From Winogradskyella psychrotolerans (GTDB taxonomy: Bacteria > Bacteroidota > Bacteroidia > Flavobacteriales > Flavobacteriaceae): DNA of 64,000 nt. The stretch covers positions 47,018 through 111,017 of the forward strand of contig NZ_JAHKPS010000029.1 of NCBI RefSeq assembly GCF_018860565.1. Direction: 5' to 3'. Shown in pieces: positions 45,334 to 54,252 of the stretch (its first letter is position 1; each line of letters opens with the position of its first letter). Both the position numbers and the translations under genes were made by a program. The notes beneath the pieces are model-generated. The model did no database searches. It was not told the DNA's origin and saw only the letters and a program-made list of their open reading frames with translations.

Positions 45334-46425
45334 ATGCGGAATTTATTAAGTATAATTTTATTACTCACCTCAGTTGTGCTCTACGCACAAGACGATAAAA
45401 AAAATACGTATTTCGATTTCAATTATTTTGGTGGAAACATAGCGCTTCACAACAATGATATTCTTCATTTAATTAAAGGTCACCCAGAAGGTTTTGTTTT
45501 TAGTTTTAATAAAAAAACTTACGGAAGCAAAGTTTGGGAGCAACGCTATAATTATCCAGAATACGGTGTATCTTTTATGTATCAAGATTTAAAAAATGAT
45601 GTATTAGGGAATAATATTGGACTCTACGGACATTACAATTTTTATTTCTTTAAGCGCCATTTAATGTTGCGTATTGCTCAAGGTTTAGTGTATAGTACTA
45701 ATCCTTACGATAAATATGAAAATCCAAAAAATATTGCGTTTGGATCTGATATTTTGAGTTCAACCTATCTAATGTTTAATTATAAAAAAGACCGCCTTTT
45801 TAATGGATTTGGTTTACAAACCGGCGTTACCTTAGTGCATTATTCTAATGCTAATGTAAAGGCACCAAACACAAGTGTTAATACCATTTCGTTTAATCTT
45901 GGTTTAACTTACAATTTAGCATCAGAAGATAAAGATTTTATTACTGATAGTGTTGATGATAAATTCACTGAAAAGATAAAATATAATTTAGCTTTTAGGT
46001 CTGGTATTAACGAAAGTGACATCATAGGTAGTGGCCAATATTCCTTTTATGTGCTTTCGGCTTATGCAGATAAACGATTAAGCCATTATAGCGCTATTCA
46101 GTTGGGTACAGATGTGTTCTTTTCTAATTTTTTGAAAGAACTAATTTATTACCAGTCGGTTGCATATCCAGAATTAAATGTAAACAGAGCTGATGACTAT
46201 AAACGCGTCGGATTATTTGTAGGGCACGAATTATTTGTCAATAAAATATCTGTTGAAACTCAAGTAGGCTATTATGTGTATTATCCGTTTGATTTTGAAG
46301 GGAGAACCTATTTTAGGATTGGTTTAAAGCGCTATTTTGGCAAAACCTTATTTGGAGCCGTTACGCTAAAATCGCATGGTGCAAAAGCTGAAGCTGTTGA
46401 GTTTGGTGTAGGAGTAAGGCTGTAA
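45334..46425 (+). CDS. PagL-like acyloxyacyl hydrolase (lipid A deacylase)
   Basis: The 363-residue protein has a signal peptide (ending VLYAQ, about residue 19). It has the PagL family motif HYSNANVKAPN with His169 and Ser171, the catalytic pair of outer-membrane lipid A 3-O-deacylase. Longer than Pseudomonas PagL (about 170 residues) because of an additional C-terminal half that is also beta-rich and ends AEAVEFGVGVRL. It probably alters lipid A or another outer-membrane lipid. A DUF2807 lipoprotein gene follows by 43 bp. Confidence 0.85.
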   Translation: MRNLLSIILLLTSVVLYAQDDKKNTYFDFNYFGGNIALHNNDILHLIKGHPEGFVFSFNKKTYGSKVWEQRYNYPEYGVSFMYQDLKNDVLGNNIGLYGHYNFYFFKRHLMLRIAQGLVYSTNPYDKYENPKNIAFGSDILSSTYLMFNYKKDRLFNGFGLQTGVTLVHYSNANVKAPNTSVNTISFNLGLTYNLASEDKDFITDSVDDKFTEKIKYNLAFRSGINESDIIGSGQYSFYVLSAYADKRLSHYSAIQLGTDVFFSNFLKELIYYQSVAYPELNVNRADDYKRVGLFVGHELFVNKISVETQVGYYVYYPFDFEGRTYFRIGLKRYFGKTLFGAVTLKSHGAKAEAVEFGVGVRL

Positions 46426-46468
46426 GTTTAATATTTAGTAAAGGCACTTTTTAAAATTTTATAGATAC

Positions 46469-47218
46469 ATGAATAAGATAATTTTATACATACTTACGCT
46501 TTTTTTATTTTGTGCATGTAATAGCGAAGATGTTAATGATTGTTTTCAAGCTTCAGGTAATATTATACAGCAAGAGGTTGTTGTGTTAGACTTTGAGCGT
46601 ATTATTGTTAATAGAGATATTGAATTAATAATTAAAGAAGCTCCAGAATATAAAGTGATTATTGAAACAGGGGAACATTTAATTAACGATGTTAAGGTTG
46701 AAGTTATTGGAAACCAACTGGTATTAACAGATCATAATTCTTGTAATTATGTAAGAGATTATGGTATCACTAAAATTTATGTTGAAGCACCAAACCTTAA
46801 AGAAATAAGAACATCAACCCAATACTCTATTTCTTCAGATGGAGTTTTAAATTACAATACCCTAAACTTGTATTCAGAAGATTTTAATGGAATAAGTGAG
46901 TTTGCAGTTGGTGATTTTAGACTTCAAATTAATTCAGAAAGACTAAATATTGAGTCCAATAATCTTTCCTTTTATTATATAAATGGTGTTGTAGAAGATT
47001 TGTTTGTGGGCTTTTATTCCGGTTCTGGTCGTTTTGAAGGAGAACACTTATTGGCTCAAAACGTTCATGTTTTTCATCGTAGTAGTAATGATATGGTTGT
47101 AAACCCACAACAAAAGCTTACAGGAAATCTTAAAAGTACAGGTAATTTAATTTCTGTAAATGAACCTCCCATTGTAGAAGTTGAGCGGTTTTATACAGGA
47201 CAGTTGTTGTTTGAATAA
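46469..47218 (+). CDS. Lipoprotein with head-GIN (DUF2807) domain
   Basis: The 249-residue protein has a lipoprotein signal with FCACNSED; Cys17 is the likely lipidated residue. The mature part has DUF2807 repeats: ASGNIIQQEVVVLDFERIIV and LELIIKEAPEYKVIIETGEH, then NLKEIRTSTQYSI. These are parallel beta-helix proteins of unknown role in Bacteroidota. It is 43 bp downstream of the PagL-like gene, so it may be its accessory partner in the outer membrane (inference). Confidence 0.82.
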   Translation: MNKIILYILTLFLFCACNSEDVNDCFQASGNIIQQEVVVLDFERIIVNRDIELIIKEAPEYKVIIETGEHLINDVKVEVIGNQLVLTDHNSCNYVRDYGITKIYVEAPNLKEIRTSTQYSISSDGVLNYNTLNLYSEDFNGISEFAVGDFRLQINSERLNIESNNLSFYYINGVVEDLFVGFYSGSGRFEGEHLLAQNVHVFHRSSNDMVVNPQQKLTGNLKSTGNLISVNEPPIVEVERFYTGQLLFE

Positions 47219-47403
47219 ACCGTGAATGGTTTTAATACTACAAATCTTATAAATAATTTAGAATACTTATGTGTTTATGCCAAGCGTCATTAAAAACGGT
47301 TTTAAACTTTTAGGTTTTAAGAATAAAATATCAATATATAAGAGGTGCTTGTACATTTAGGTAAAGATTAAAAACTGCTATAACAAGCTTTATTACTGCA
47401 GGC

Positions 47404-48297
47404 CTATTTTGTTAGTTCTTGAAACAAGCTTTCTAAACTCGCGTTTTTCTGGTTTAGTTGTAGAATTTTTAAATCATTATCATGTGCAAAATCAAATACA
47501 TGAGAGCGCATGTCTTCTTTGGTAGAAAAGGTGATTTCGTAAATAAAATCGTGCGTGTTTTTTACAGCATCTACTTTTGGAAGTTTTAAGAGAAACGCAT
47601 CTTCAACTCTATAATCAAATTCAACAATCACAACCTGCTGTTGGCCATCTCTTAAATCCTTCAAATATTTATCAGCAACAACTTCTCCTTTATTTATAAT
47701 AATAACACGGTCGCACATAGCTTCAACTTCTTGCATGATATGTGTAGAAAGAAAAATGGTTTTTTCTTTACCAATAGTTCTAATTAAGTTTCTGATATCT
47801 ACTAATTGATTAGGATCTAAACCTGTTGTTGGCTCATCTAAAATTAAAACGTCCGGATTGTGTAATAATGCATTTGCTAAGCCAACACGTTGTCTATAAC
47901 CTTTAGAAAGTTGGCCAATTTTTTTGTGTGCTTCAGGAGTTAACCCAGTTAGTTCAATAACTTCATTAATTCTGGACTTAGGAGTGCCATACACATTTGC
48001 GTTAAAATTTAAATATTCTTTAACGTATAACTCTGTGTACAACGGATTGTGTTCGGGTAAATAACCAACACTACTTTGCACATTCTTTTTATCGGAAGTT
48101 ATATCAAAACCATTTACACTAGCAGAACCTTCAGAAGCTTCAATGTACGTGGTTAAGATTTTCATCATGGTCGATTTTCCTGCACCATTAGGACCTAAAA
48201 AACCAACAATTTCAGCATCGTTTACTTTAAAAGAAACATTGTTAAGCGCTTTTTGGTTTTTGTATAGTTTTGTAATGTTTTGAACTTCAATAGACAT
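47404..48297 (-). CDS. gldA: Gliding motility ABC transporter ATP-binding protein
   Basis: The 297-residue ATPase has Walker A GPNGAGKST (35-43), signature motif LSKGYRQRVGLANAL, and Walker B VLILDEPTTGLDP, followed by the H-loop STHIMQE. Length and the C-terminal extension (about 215-297) match GldA, which with GldF and GldG forms an ABC transporter required for gliding in Flavobacterium. GldF and GldG are not here. Gene order alone cannot exclude another ABC-2-type exporter ATPase. It has its own promoter candidate at 48347-48315. Confidence 0.85.
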   Translation of the reverse strand: MSIEVQNITKLYKNQKALNNVSFKVNDAEIVGFLGPNGAGKSTMMKILTTYIEASEGSASVNGFDITSDKKNVQSSVGYLPEHNPLYTELYVKEYLNFNANVYGTPKSRINEVIELTGLTPEAHKKIGQLSKGYRQRVGLANALLHNPDVLILDEPTTGLDPNQLVDIRNLIRTIGKEKTIFLSTHIMQEVEAMCDRVIIINKGEVVADKYLKDLRDGQQQVVIVEFDYRVEDAFLLKLPKVDAVKNTHDFIYEITFSTKEDMRSHVFDFAHDNDLKILQLNQKNASLESLFQELTK

Positions 48298-48314
48298 ATA
48301 GAAAGAAATTTAGT

Positions 48315-48347
48315 CAAAAATAAGTAATTCAGAATAGTGTATCACAA
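48315..48347 (-). promoter_or_regulatory. Candidate promoter of gldA
   Basis: On the minus strand TTG (48347-48345), 22 bases, and a perfect TATTTTTG (48322-48315), 18 bases before the ATG. The spacer is at the long end of the accepted range. Confidence 0.5.
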
Positions 48348-48447
48348 ATATTGATAATTCTTTAAAACTTTAGAATATTTCTCAAAAAAGCATTTCAACA
48401 ATTTTGATTTGTAAAAATAATAATTACATTAGCATTATAATTATAGA

Positions 48448-48465
48448 TTTCCACAGATGTGGAAA
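48448..48465. promoter_or_regulatory. Perfect inverted repeat, possible operator
   Basis: TTTCCACA-GA-TGTGGAAA is an uninterrupted 8-bp inverted repeat with a 2-base centre, suited to a dimeric regulator. It lies between gldA and the aromatic operon leader and overlaps no gene. Confidence 0.4.
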
Positions 48466-48527
48466 ATGAATATGAACATATCTAGAGCATATTATAACTG
48501 GTTTTATTTCTTTTTTAGTTAAAGGAA

Positions 48528-48592
48528 CGAGACTGAGTATGTTTTATTTAAAATATAGTTTTAAAAGTCTCGATTTAATCGAGACTTTTTTT
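48528..48592 (+). promoter_or_regulatory. Putative attenuator of the aromatic amino acid operon
   Basis: CGAGACT at 48528-48534 is complementary to AGTCTCG (48566-48572), the 5' arm of the terminator at 48563-48589. The two pairings exclude each other, so an antiterminator is possible. The leader ORF start (48539) lies between the two partners, with codons Phe2, Tyr3, Tyr6 and Phe8 before the terminator. The genes downstream make Phe and Tyr precursors, as would be expected of a Phe/Tyr attenuator. How ribosome stalling would shift the balance is not settled by sequence. Confidence 0.4.
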
Positions 48593-48619
48593 GTTTCAGT
48601 GTTTTTGAAGTTGAAATAA
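48539..48619 (+). CDS. Possible Phe/Tyr-rich leader peptide of the aromatic operon
   Basis: An ATG opens a 26-codon frame that encodes MFYLKYSFK before the hairpin and ends at TAA 48617-48619. Four of the first eight residues are Phe or Tyr. Unusually for attenuation, the frame continues through the terminator hairpin and ends 39 bp before the prephenate dehydratase start. AT-rich DNA favours Phe/Tyr codons, so chance is possible. Confidence 0.3.
   Translation: MFYLKYSFKSLDLIETFFVSVFLKLK
48563..48592 (+). terminator. Strong Rho-independent terminator inside the operon leader
   Basis: A perfect 12-bp stem AAAAGTCTCGAT (48563-48574) / ATCGAGACTTTT (48578-48589) with loop TTA is followed by more T. 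It lies 64 bp before the prephenate dehydratase start and no gene ends here, which points to premature termination of an operon leader or to a small RNA. Confidence 0.8.
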
Positions 48620-48655
48620 TTCTGGATAAGATTCAGAATTTAAAAGATAAAAAAT

Positions 48656-49480
48656 TTGAAAAAACCAATAGCCATACAAGGAATAAAAGGATCATTTCAT
48701 CACGAAGTGGCTCAGCAATATTTTAGTGACACTACAGAAGTTGTAGAGTGTATGTCTTTTGACAGTACTGTAGAGCGTCTGTTAAATGCAGATACAGATT
48801 TTATTGTAATGGCATTAGAGAATTCTATAGCAGGTTCAATAATTCCTAATTATGCACTTATTGATACTCATAATTTAAGAATAGTCGGTGAGCATTATTT
48901 AGATATTCAGCATAATTTATTAGCGTTAAGCAATCAGTCTATAGCAGATATTACAGAGGTACACTCGCACCCAATGGCATTATTGCAATGTAAAGTTTTT
49001 TTTAAAAAATACCCGCAGATAAAACTGGTAGAAGCTAAGGATACAGCAGATGTTGCAAAACAGATATCAGAGCAAAATATAAAAGGAATTGCAGCTATTG
49101 CAAGCAAAAATGCAGGAAAGTTATATGGTTTAAAGGTTTTGGCAGAAAGTATTCAAACGATAAAACACAACGAAACGCGTTTTGTTATTGTAAAGCGCGA
49201 TAATGATGAAATAGTGCCAGCTGAAGTTAATAAAGCATCACTAAAATTTGAATTAGATCACAAGCGAGGAAGTTTGGCTGCAATTTTAAATGTGCTGAGC
49301 GATTGTAAACTCAACCTTACTAAAATACAATCGTTACCAAAAATTGAAACCCCTTGGAAATATGCTTTTTTTGTTGATGTAAGATTTGAAACATATAAGG
49401 ACTTTGAAAAAGCTAAATCCATTATAAATTTAATGGCAGAAAATTTTAAAGTGTTGGGAGAATATAAAAATACAAGATGA
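48656..49480 (+). CDS. pheA: Prephenate dehydratase
   Basis: The start is TTG (48656); the in-frame stop at 48641 excludes upstream ATG starts. The 274-residue enzyme decarboxylates and dehydrates prephenate to phenylpyruvate. The dehydratase domain (about 1-185) begins IAIQGIKGSFHHEVA and includes the essential Thr in NETRFVIV. A C-terminal ACT domain (about 195-274) with SLPKIETPWKYAFF gives Phe feedback inhibition. No chorismate mutase domain is fused here; that activity is on the fourth gene. The next gene overlaps by four bases. Confidence 0.93.
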   Translation: MKKPIAIQGIKGSFHHEVAQQYFSDTTEVVECMSFDSTVERLLNADTDFIVMALENSIAGSIIPNYALIDTHNLRIVGEHYLDIQHNLLALSNQSIADITEVHSHPMALLQCKVFFKKYPQIKLVEAKDTADVAKQISEQNIKGIAAIASKNAGKLYGLKVLAESIQTIKHNETRFVIVKRDNDEIVPAEVNKASLKFELDHKRGSLAAILNVLSDCKLNLTKIQSLPKIETPWKYAFFVDVRFETYKDFEKAKSIINLMAENFKVLGEYKNTR

Positions 49481-50622
49481 TGATAGAAGTTGCTAAACGT
49501 TTACAGAGTGTTCAAGAATACTACTTTTCTAAAAAGTTGAGAGAGGTTGCGCTTTTAAAAGCGCAAGGAAAGCCAATCATAAACTTAGGTATTGGTAGTC
49601 CGGATTTAGAGCCACCTTTTAAAGCAACGATGTTGCTTCAAGATAGTTTAATAGATGAGAAAGCACACCAATATCAAAGCTATCAAGGCTTGCCAGAATT
49701 GAGAGAAGGAATTTCTAATTTTTATAAAAACCATTATAATGTCAATTTAAGTGCTCAAACAGAAGTATTGCCATTAATGGGGAGTAAGGAAGGGATTATG
49801 CATATTTCTATGGCTTTTTTAAACAAAGGAGATAAGGTTTTAGTTCCAAATCCTGGTTACCCAACTTATGCGTCTGTAACTAAATTATTAGAAGCAAAAC
49901 CTATTTATTACGACTTAAATGAAAAAGATAATTGGTTGCCAGATTTTAGAGCATTAGAGCGTTTAGATTTAAAGCGTGTAAAAATTATGTGGATCAATTA
50001 TCCGCACATGCCAACAGGTGTGAATGCTACAAATAAGTTTTATGATCGCGTAATTGCCTTTGGAAAACGGCATGATATTTTAATAGTAAATGATAATCCA
50101 TACAGTTTTATATTAAATGAAAAGCCAATAAGTATTTTAAGATATAAAAATGCAAAAAACGTGTGTTTAGAGTTGAATTCGTTAAGTAAAACGTTTAATA
50201 TGGCTGGTTGGCGCGTTGGAATGTTAGTTGGTAATTACGATTTTGTAAACGCAGTATTACGCGTAAAAAGCAATATGGATTCAGGAATGTTTTATGGCAT
50301 TCAAAAAGGAGCAATTGAGGCTTTAAAATGTTCAGACATGTGGTTTAAAAGCTTGAATAGTGTGTATAAAAAACGGAGAGAATTAATCTGGAAATTAGCA
50401 GAAAACCTTAATTGTATTTATGATAAAGATGCCACAGGCTTATTTGTTTGGGCAAAATTACCACCTCATATAAAATCTGAAGAATTTACAGATTTGGTTT
50501 TAAAAGAACATTCAATTTTTATAACACCAGGAACCGTTTTTGGAAGTAATGGAGAAGGATATGTACGTTTTTCGTTATGTGCTTCTGAAGAAGTTATAGA
50601 AGAAGCAATAGCAAGAGTTTAG
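49477..50622 (+). CDS. Aromatic/aspartate-type aminotransferase
   Basis: The 381-residue PLP enzyme of fold type I has GIGSPDLEPP (about 39-48) and ELNSLSKTFNMAGWRVG, with the Schiff-base Lys in SLSKTF, and ends in VRFSLCASEEVIEEAIARV. Its place between prephenate dehydratase and prephenate dehydrogenase argues that it transaminates phenylpyruvate/hydroxyphenylpyruvate or prephenate. It starts within the last codons of pheA (ATGA overlap), and a second ATG three bases on is equally possible. Precise substrate is inferred from context. Confidence 0.85.
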   Translation: MMIEVAKRLQSVQEYYFSKKLREVALLKAQGKPIINLGIGSPDLEPPFKATMLLQDSLIDEKAHQYQSYQGLPELREGISNFYKNHYNVNLSAQTEVLPLMGSKEGIMHISMAFLNKGDKVLVPNPGYPTYASVTKLLEAKPIYYDLNEKDNWLPDFRALERLDLKRVKIMWINYPHMPTGVNATNKFYDRVIAFGKRHDILIVNDNPYSFILNEKPISILRYKNAKNVCLELNSLSKTFNMAGWRVGMLVGNYDFVNAVLRVKSNMDSGMFYGIQKGAIEALKCSDMWFKSLNSVYKKRRELIWKLAENLNCIYDKDATGLFVWAKLPPHIKSEEFTDLVLKEHSIFITPGTVFGSNGEGYVRFSLCASEEVIEEAIARV

Positions 50623-50627
50623 TAAGT

Positions 50628-51479
50628 ATGAACAATATTTTTATAATAGGAGTTGGATTAATTGGCGGCAGTTTTGCGTTTGATGTAAAAGCTTTACATC
50701 CAAAATGTAAGGTTTTTGGTATTGATTCAACTGAAGCACATCTTGAAGAGGCTTTGCAATTAGGAGTTATTGATGAAAAAGCAAATTTTGAAGATTTAAA
50801 TAAAGCAGATGTCGTAATTATAGCGATTCCTGTAGATGCAACTTTAGAGGTTTTGCCTAAAGTGTTAGATCATATTTCTGAGGATGCCATTGTTTTTGAT
50901 GTGGGTTCTACTAAAGAAGATATTTGTGATATAGTGAGAAATCACCCTAAGCGCAGAAATTATTTAGCAGCACATCCTATTGCAGGTACAGAACATTCTG
51001 GTCCAAAAGCAGCAATTCGTAATTTGTATAAAAACAAGACGAATATTATTTGTGAAGTAGAAGAAACAGCCTTTAAACTTCAAGAAAAAGCATTAAAGTT
51101 GTTTTCAGATTTAGGGATGAGAATTCGTTATATGAATCCTAAAGCACACGATAAACATATTGCTTATGTCTCACATTTATCGCATATCAGTGCGTTTATG
51201 TTGGGGAAAACAGTGATTGATAAAGAAAGAAATGAACGCGATATCTTTGATATGGCAGGTAGTGGTTTTGCAAGTACAGTGCGTTTAGCAAAGAGTTCAC
51301 CAGCGATGTGGACACCAATTTTTAAACAAAATAAAACAAATGTTATAGAAACTTTAGACGAGTATATTAATAATCTAAAACATTTTAAACAACTGATGGA
51401 ACACGATGATTTTGAAGCCGTTTATAACGAAATGGAAAAAACAAATCATATAAAAGACATATTAAACGGAATACAATAG
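50628..51479 (+). CDS. tyrA: Prephenate dehydrogenase
   Basis: The 283-residue enzyme oxidatively decarboxylates prephenate to hydroxyphenylpyruvate, the Tyr branch. GVGLIGGSFA (8-17) is the NAD(P)-binding motif. AAHPIAGTEHSG carries the catalytic His, and MAGSGFAST is a family motif. No ACT or mutase domain is attached. It starts five bases after the aminotransferase stop. With pheA in the same operon, both prephenate branches are co-expressed. Confidence 0.92.
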   Translation: MNNIFIIGVGLIGGSFAFDVKALHPKCKVFGIDSTEAHLEEALQLGVIDEKANFEDLNKADVVIIAIPVDATLEVLPKVLDHISEDAIVFDVGSTKEDICDIVRNHPKRRNYLAAHPIAGTEHSGPKAAIRNLYKNKTNIICEVEETAFKLQEKALKLFSDLGMRIRYMNPKAHDKHIAYVSHLSHISAFMLGKTVIDKERNERDIFDMAGSGFASTVRLAKSSPAMWTPIFKQNKTNVIETLDEYINNLKHFKQLMEHDDFEAVYNEMEKTNHIKDILNGIQ

Positions 51480-51501
51480 TAATTAAGAATAAAAAGCAAA
51501 A

Positions 51502-52584
51502 ATGGAAAATAAGAAAGAAATGAGAACCTGGTTGGATGCTATGAATCTAGATCATCCTTTAGTGATAGCAGGACCATGTAGTGCAGAAACTGAAGAACAA
51601 GTATTAAAAATAGCACACGAGCTAAAAGATACAGACGTTAATTACTATAGAGCAGGTATTTGGAAACCAAGAACGCGTCCGGGTAATTTTGAAGGAGTAG
51701 GGGCATTAGGCTTAAAATGGTTGCAAAAAGTAAAGGCAGAAACAGGAATGAAAACCTGTACAGAAGTTGCAAATGCAGCACATGTAAAATTAGCTTTAGA
51801 GTATGATATCGATTTATTATGGATTGGTGCTCGTTCTACTGTAAGCCCTTTTATAATGCAAGAAATTGCCGATGCCTTACAAGGAACCGATAAAATTGTA
51901 TTGGTTAAAAATCCAGTAAATCCAGATTTATCATTATGGTTAGGTGGAATTGAACGCTTATATTCTGCGGGAATTAAAAATTTAGGTGCTATACATAGAG
52001 GGTTTTCTACATATGAAAAATCTAAATATAGAAATATACCAGAATGGCAATTGGCTATTGAGTTTCAAAATAGATTTCCAGATTTGCCTTTAATTAATGA
52101 CCCTTCTCATATTACAGGGAATAGAGATATGATTTTAGAGGTTTCTCAAACAGCCTTAGATCTTAATTTTGACGGCTTAATGGTAGAAACACATTTTGAT
52201 CCTGAAAATGCATGGAGTGATGCTGCACAGCAGGTAACGCCAAGTAGTCTTGTTCAGATAATGAAAGATTTAAAGATTAGAAAAGAATCAGATCCTGAAG
52301 CAGAATACAATTCAGAACTTAATAACTTAAGAGCTCAGATAGATGTTGTAGATAATCAGATTATTGATTTGTTAGGCAAACGTATGAAAGTGGCAGATGG
52401 TATTGGTTTACTTAAAAAACAAAAGAATGTTGCCGTGTTACAAAACAAGCGATGGAACGAAATTTTAGGTAAAATGGTGTTAGAAGGTGATGAAAAAGGA
52501 CTAAGCGAAGAATTTATTTTACGCATGTTTAAAGCGATTCACCAAGAATCAATTAACCATCAAGAAAAGATTATAAATAACTAA
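51502..52584 (+). CDS. Bifunctional DAHP synthase/chorismate mutase
   Basis: The 360-residue protein joins a KDSA-like DAHP synthase domain (about 1-260) and a C-terminal AroQ-type chorismate mutase (about 270-360). In the first, PLVIAGPCSAETEEQ, GIWKPRTRPGNFEG and LINDPSHITGNRD bind PEP and metal. The second begins LRAQIDVVDNQIIDLLGKRM. It thus catalyses both the first step of the shikimate pathway and chorismate to prephenate. It is the last operon gene, ending at a terminator. The mutase domain may mediate feedback by prephenate, as known for such fusions. Confidence 0.93.
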   Translation: MENKKEMRTWLDAMNLDHPLVIAGPCSAETEEQVLKIAHELKDTDVNYYRAGIWKPRTRPGNFEGVGALGLKWLQKVKAETGMKTCTEVANAAHVKLALEYDIDLLWIGARSTVSPFIMQEIADALQGTDKIVLVKNPVNPDLSLWLGGIERLYSAGIKNLGAIHRGFSTYEKSKYRNIPEWQLAIEFQNRFPDLPLINDPSHITGNRDMILEVSQTALDLNFDGLMVETHFDPENAWSDAAQQVTPSSLVQIMKDLKIRKESDPEAEYNSELNNLRAQIDVVDNQIIDLLGKRMKVADGIGLLKKQKNVAVLQNKRWNEILGKMVLEGDEKGLSEEFILRMFKAIHQESINHQEKIINN

Positions 52585-52589
52585 AACTT

Positions 52590-52614
52590 AAAGGCTCGCC
52601 ATTAGCGAGCCTTT
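52590..52614 (+). terminator. Terminator of the aromatic amino acid operon
   Basis: A perfect 10-bp stem (AAAGGCTCGC 52590-52599 / GCGAGCCTTT 52605-52614) followed by T. It is six bases after the stop codon. Confidence 0.93.
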
Positions 52615-52633
52615 TTTATTTGAGTATCCCTGA

Positions 52634-53113
52634 TTAAAGAGATCTCTTAAATGTATAACGGGTAATAAAAATACCTTTGCCATCACCTTTTCCTCCTTCA
52701 CTTTCAACACCTGTATTGATAAAAGCTAACTCCCAGCCTTCTGCAATCATAGCATTAACTTTAGAAGTCATTACCGCATCGTTAGCAGCAATATTTTGAA
52801 AACGGATACCTCCTAAATTATAAAAGTTTAAAAGTTTAGTCTCTTCATAGTCTTTTACTCTTATTTCATCTCTTTTTGACTTGTTTTTTTTATCCTTATC
52901 TTTATCGTCAGATCTTGTTGTTGTAAAGTCTTTATAGTCTTTTGTTTCATTAGCAGAAATCATTCTAGAACGTCCAAGTCCATTAGGTACTATAGATTCT
53001 ATAACAGTTACAACCTTATATTCAACCTGAGCAGTAGGTTTGTTTTCATTAACAAATGAAAACGAAATTAAGCCACCAACTAGTAATCCGATAAATAATA
53101 AATTTTTTTTCAT
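52634..53113 (-). CDS. Secreted protein of unknown function
   Basis: The 159-residue protein starts with a signal peptide (about 1-20). A highly charged segment lies around residues 65-88 (TTRSDDKDKDKKNKSKRDE), and the C-terminal half (about 105-150) reads MTSKVNAMIAEGWELAFINT. The last part resembles the DUF4177-like fold in which WELAFxNT recurs, but I would not name a family. It is monocistronic, and no function can be offered. Confidence 0.7.
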   Translation of the reverse strand: MKKNLLFIGLLVGGLISFSFVNENKPTAQVEYKVVTVIESIVPNGLGRSRMISANETKDYKDFTTTRSDDKDKDKKNKSKRDEIRVKDYEETKLLNFYNLGGIRFQNIAANDAVMTSKVNAMIAEGWELAFINTGVESEGGKGDGKGIFITRYTFKRSL

Positions 53114-53197
53114 AATAAGTAAATTGTTTGATTAAGGTCGCAAAATAATGATTTTTGATATAAAATGTTTTCCTTTGTTATTGTTTAAATTTTCTTA

Positions 53198-54151
53198 ATG
53201 ACAGGAACAGTATATAAATCTACAGGCAGTTGGTACACTGTAAAAACTCTTAACGGTAAATTCTATGAATGTAGAATTAAAGGCCGTTTTAGGTTGGATG
53301 GTATTAAAAGTACTAACCCAATTGCTGTTGGCGATAAAGTAGAATTTGAGCTAGAAACAAAAAATAATACGGAAACAGGAGTTATAAACCGAATTGAAGA
53401 ACGCAAAAACTATATTGTTAGAAAATCGGTAAACTTATCTAAGCAAACGCATATAATTGCGTCAAATATTGATCTGGTATTTTTATTAGTAACCATAGAT
53501 AACCCTCCAACGTTTACAACTTTTATTGATCGTTTTTTGGTGACTGCAGAAGCCTATGCTATTAAAACAGTTTTACTTTTTAATAAAATAGATACTTATA
53601 ACGAAGAAACGTTGTTAGAAGTAAAGTATCTAGCAAGTATATACCGCGCAATTGGTTATGAGTGTATAGGTATTTCTGCAACCACAGGAAAAAACATAGA
53701 CAAAGTAAAAACTTTAATGAAAGGCAATGTAAGCATGTTTGCTGGTCATTCAGGAGTTGGTAAGTCTACCTTGGTAAATGCTATTGAGCCCTCTTTAGAC
53801 TTAAAAACAAAAGCCATTTCTACACAACATAGCCAAGGGCAACACACCACAACATTTGCAGAGATGTTCGATTTAAGCTTTGATGCCAAAATAATTGATA
53901 CACCAGGTATAAAAGGTTTTGGCGTGGTTGATATGGAAAAAGAAGAAGTAGGCGATTATTTCCCTGAGTTTTTTGCATTAAAGCAAAATTGTAAGTTTAA
54001 TAATTGTATTCACTTAAACGAACCTAAATGTGCTGTTAAAGATGCACTAGAGGCAAATGAAGTTTCTTATTCAAGATATAAAAGTTATGTTCAGATTTTA
54101 GAAGGGGAGGATGAGCATTACAGAACTGATAATTGGGATGATGCGCAGTAA
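53198..54151 (+). CDS. rsgA: Ribosome small subunit-dependent GTPase A
   Basis: The 317-residue GTPase assists late maturation of the 30S subunit. It has an OB-fold (about 1-70), then the circularly permuted GTPase order NKID (G4), SATTGKN (G5), GHSGVGKST (G1), and DTPGIKGFG (G3). A C-terminal zinc knuckle follows, with CKFNNCIHLNEPKC as ligand set. All expected motifs are present and the length is normal. Its ORF continues from a clean ATG at 53198. dtd follows 101 bp later. Confidence 0.95.
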   Translation: MTGTVYKSTGSWYTVKTLNGKFYECRIKGRFRLDGIKSTNPIAVGDKVEFELETKNNTETGVINRIEERKNYIVRKSVNLSKQTHIIASNIDLVFLLVTIDNPPTFTTFIDRFLVTAEAYAIKTVLLFNKIDTYNEETLLEVKYLASIYRAIGYECIGISATTGKNIDKVKTLMKGNVSMFAGHSGVGKSTLVNAIEPSLDLKTKAISTQHSQGQHTTTFAEMFDLSFDAKIIDTPGIKGFGVVDMEKEEVGDYFPEFFALKQNCKFNNCIHLNEPKCAVKDALEANEVSYSRYKSYVQILEGEDEHYRTDNWDDAQ

Positions 54152-54252
54152 GCAATTTTCTTTTATAGTGAGGTATATGTATTAAAAGGAATATCTCTTC
54201 AAAATAACAGTAGGTCTAATTTTAAAAAATTCCCATGTTTTTGGGCAATGAT

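Larger units (their letters stand above)
48298..48655. other. 358-bp divergent region between gldA and the aromatic operon
   Basis: It holds the gldA promoter (48315-48347), a perfect 18-base inverted repeat (48448-48465), the Phe/Tyr-rich leader ORF (48539-48619) and a strong terminator (48563-48592). The rest is AT-rich sequence without features I can name. Confidence 0.6.
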
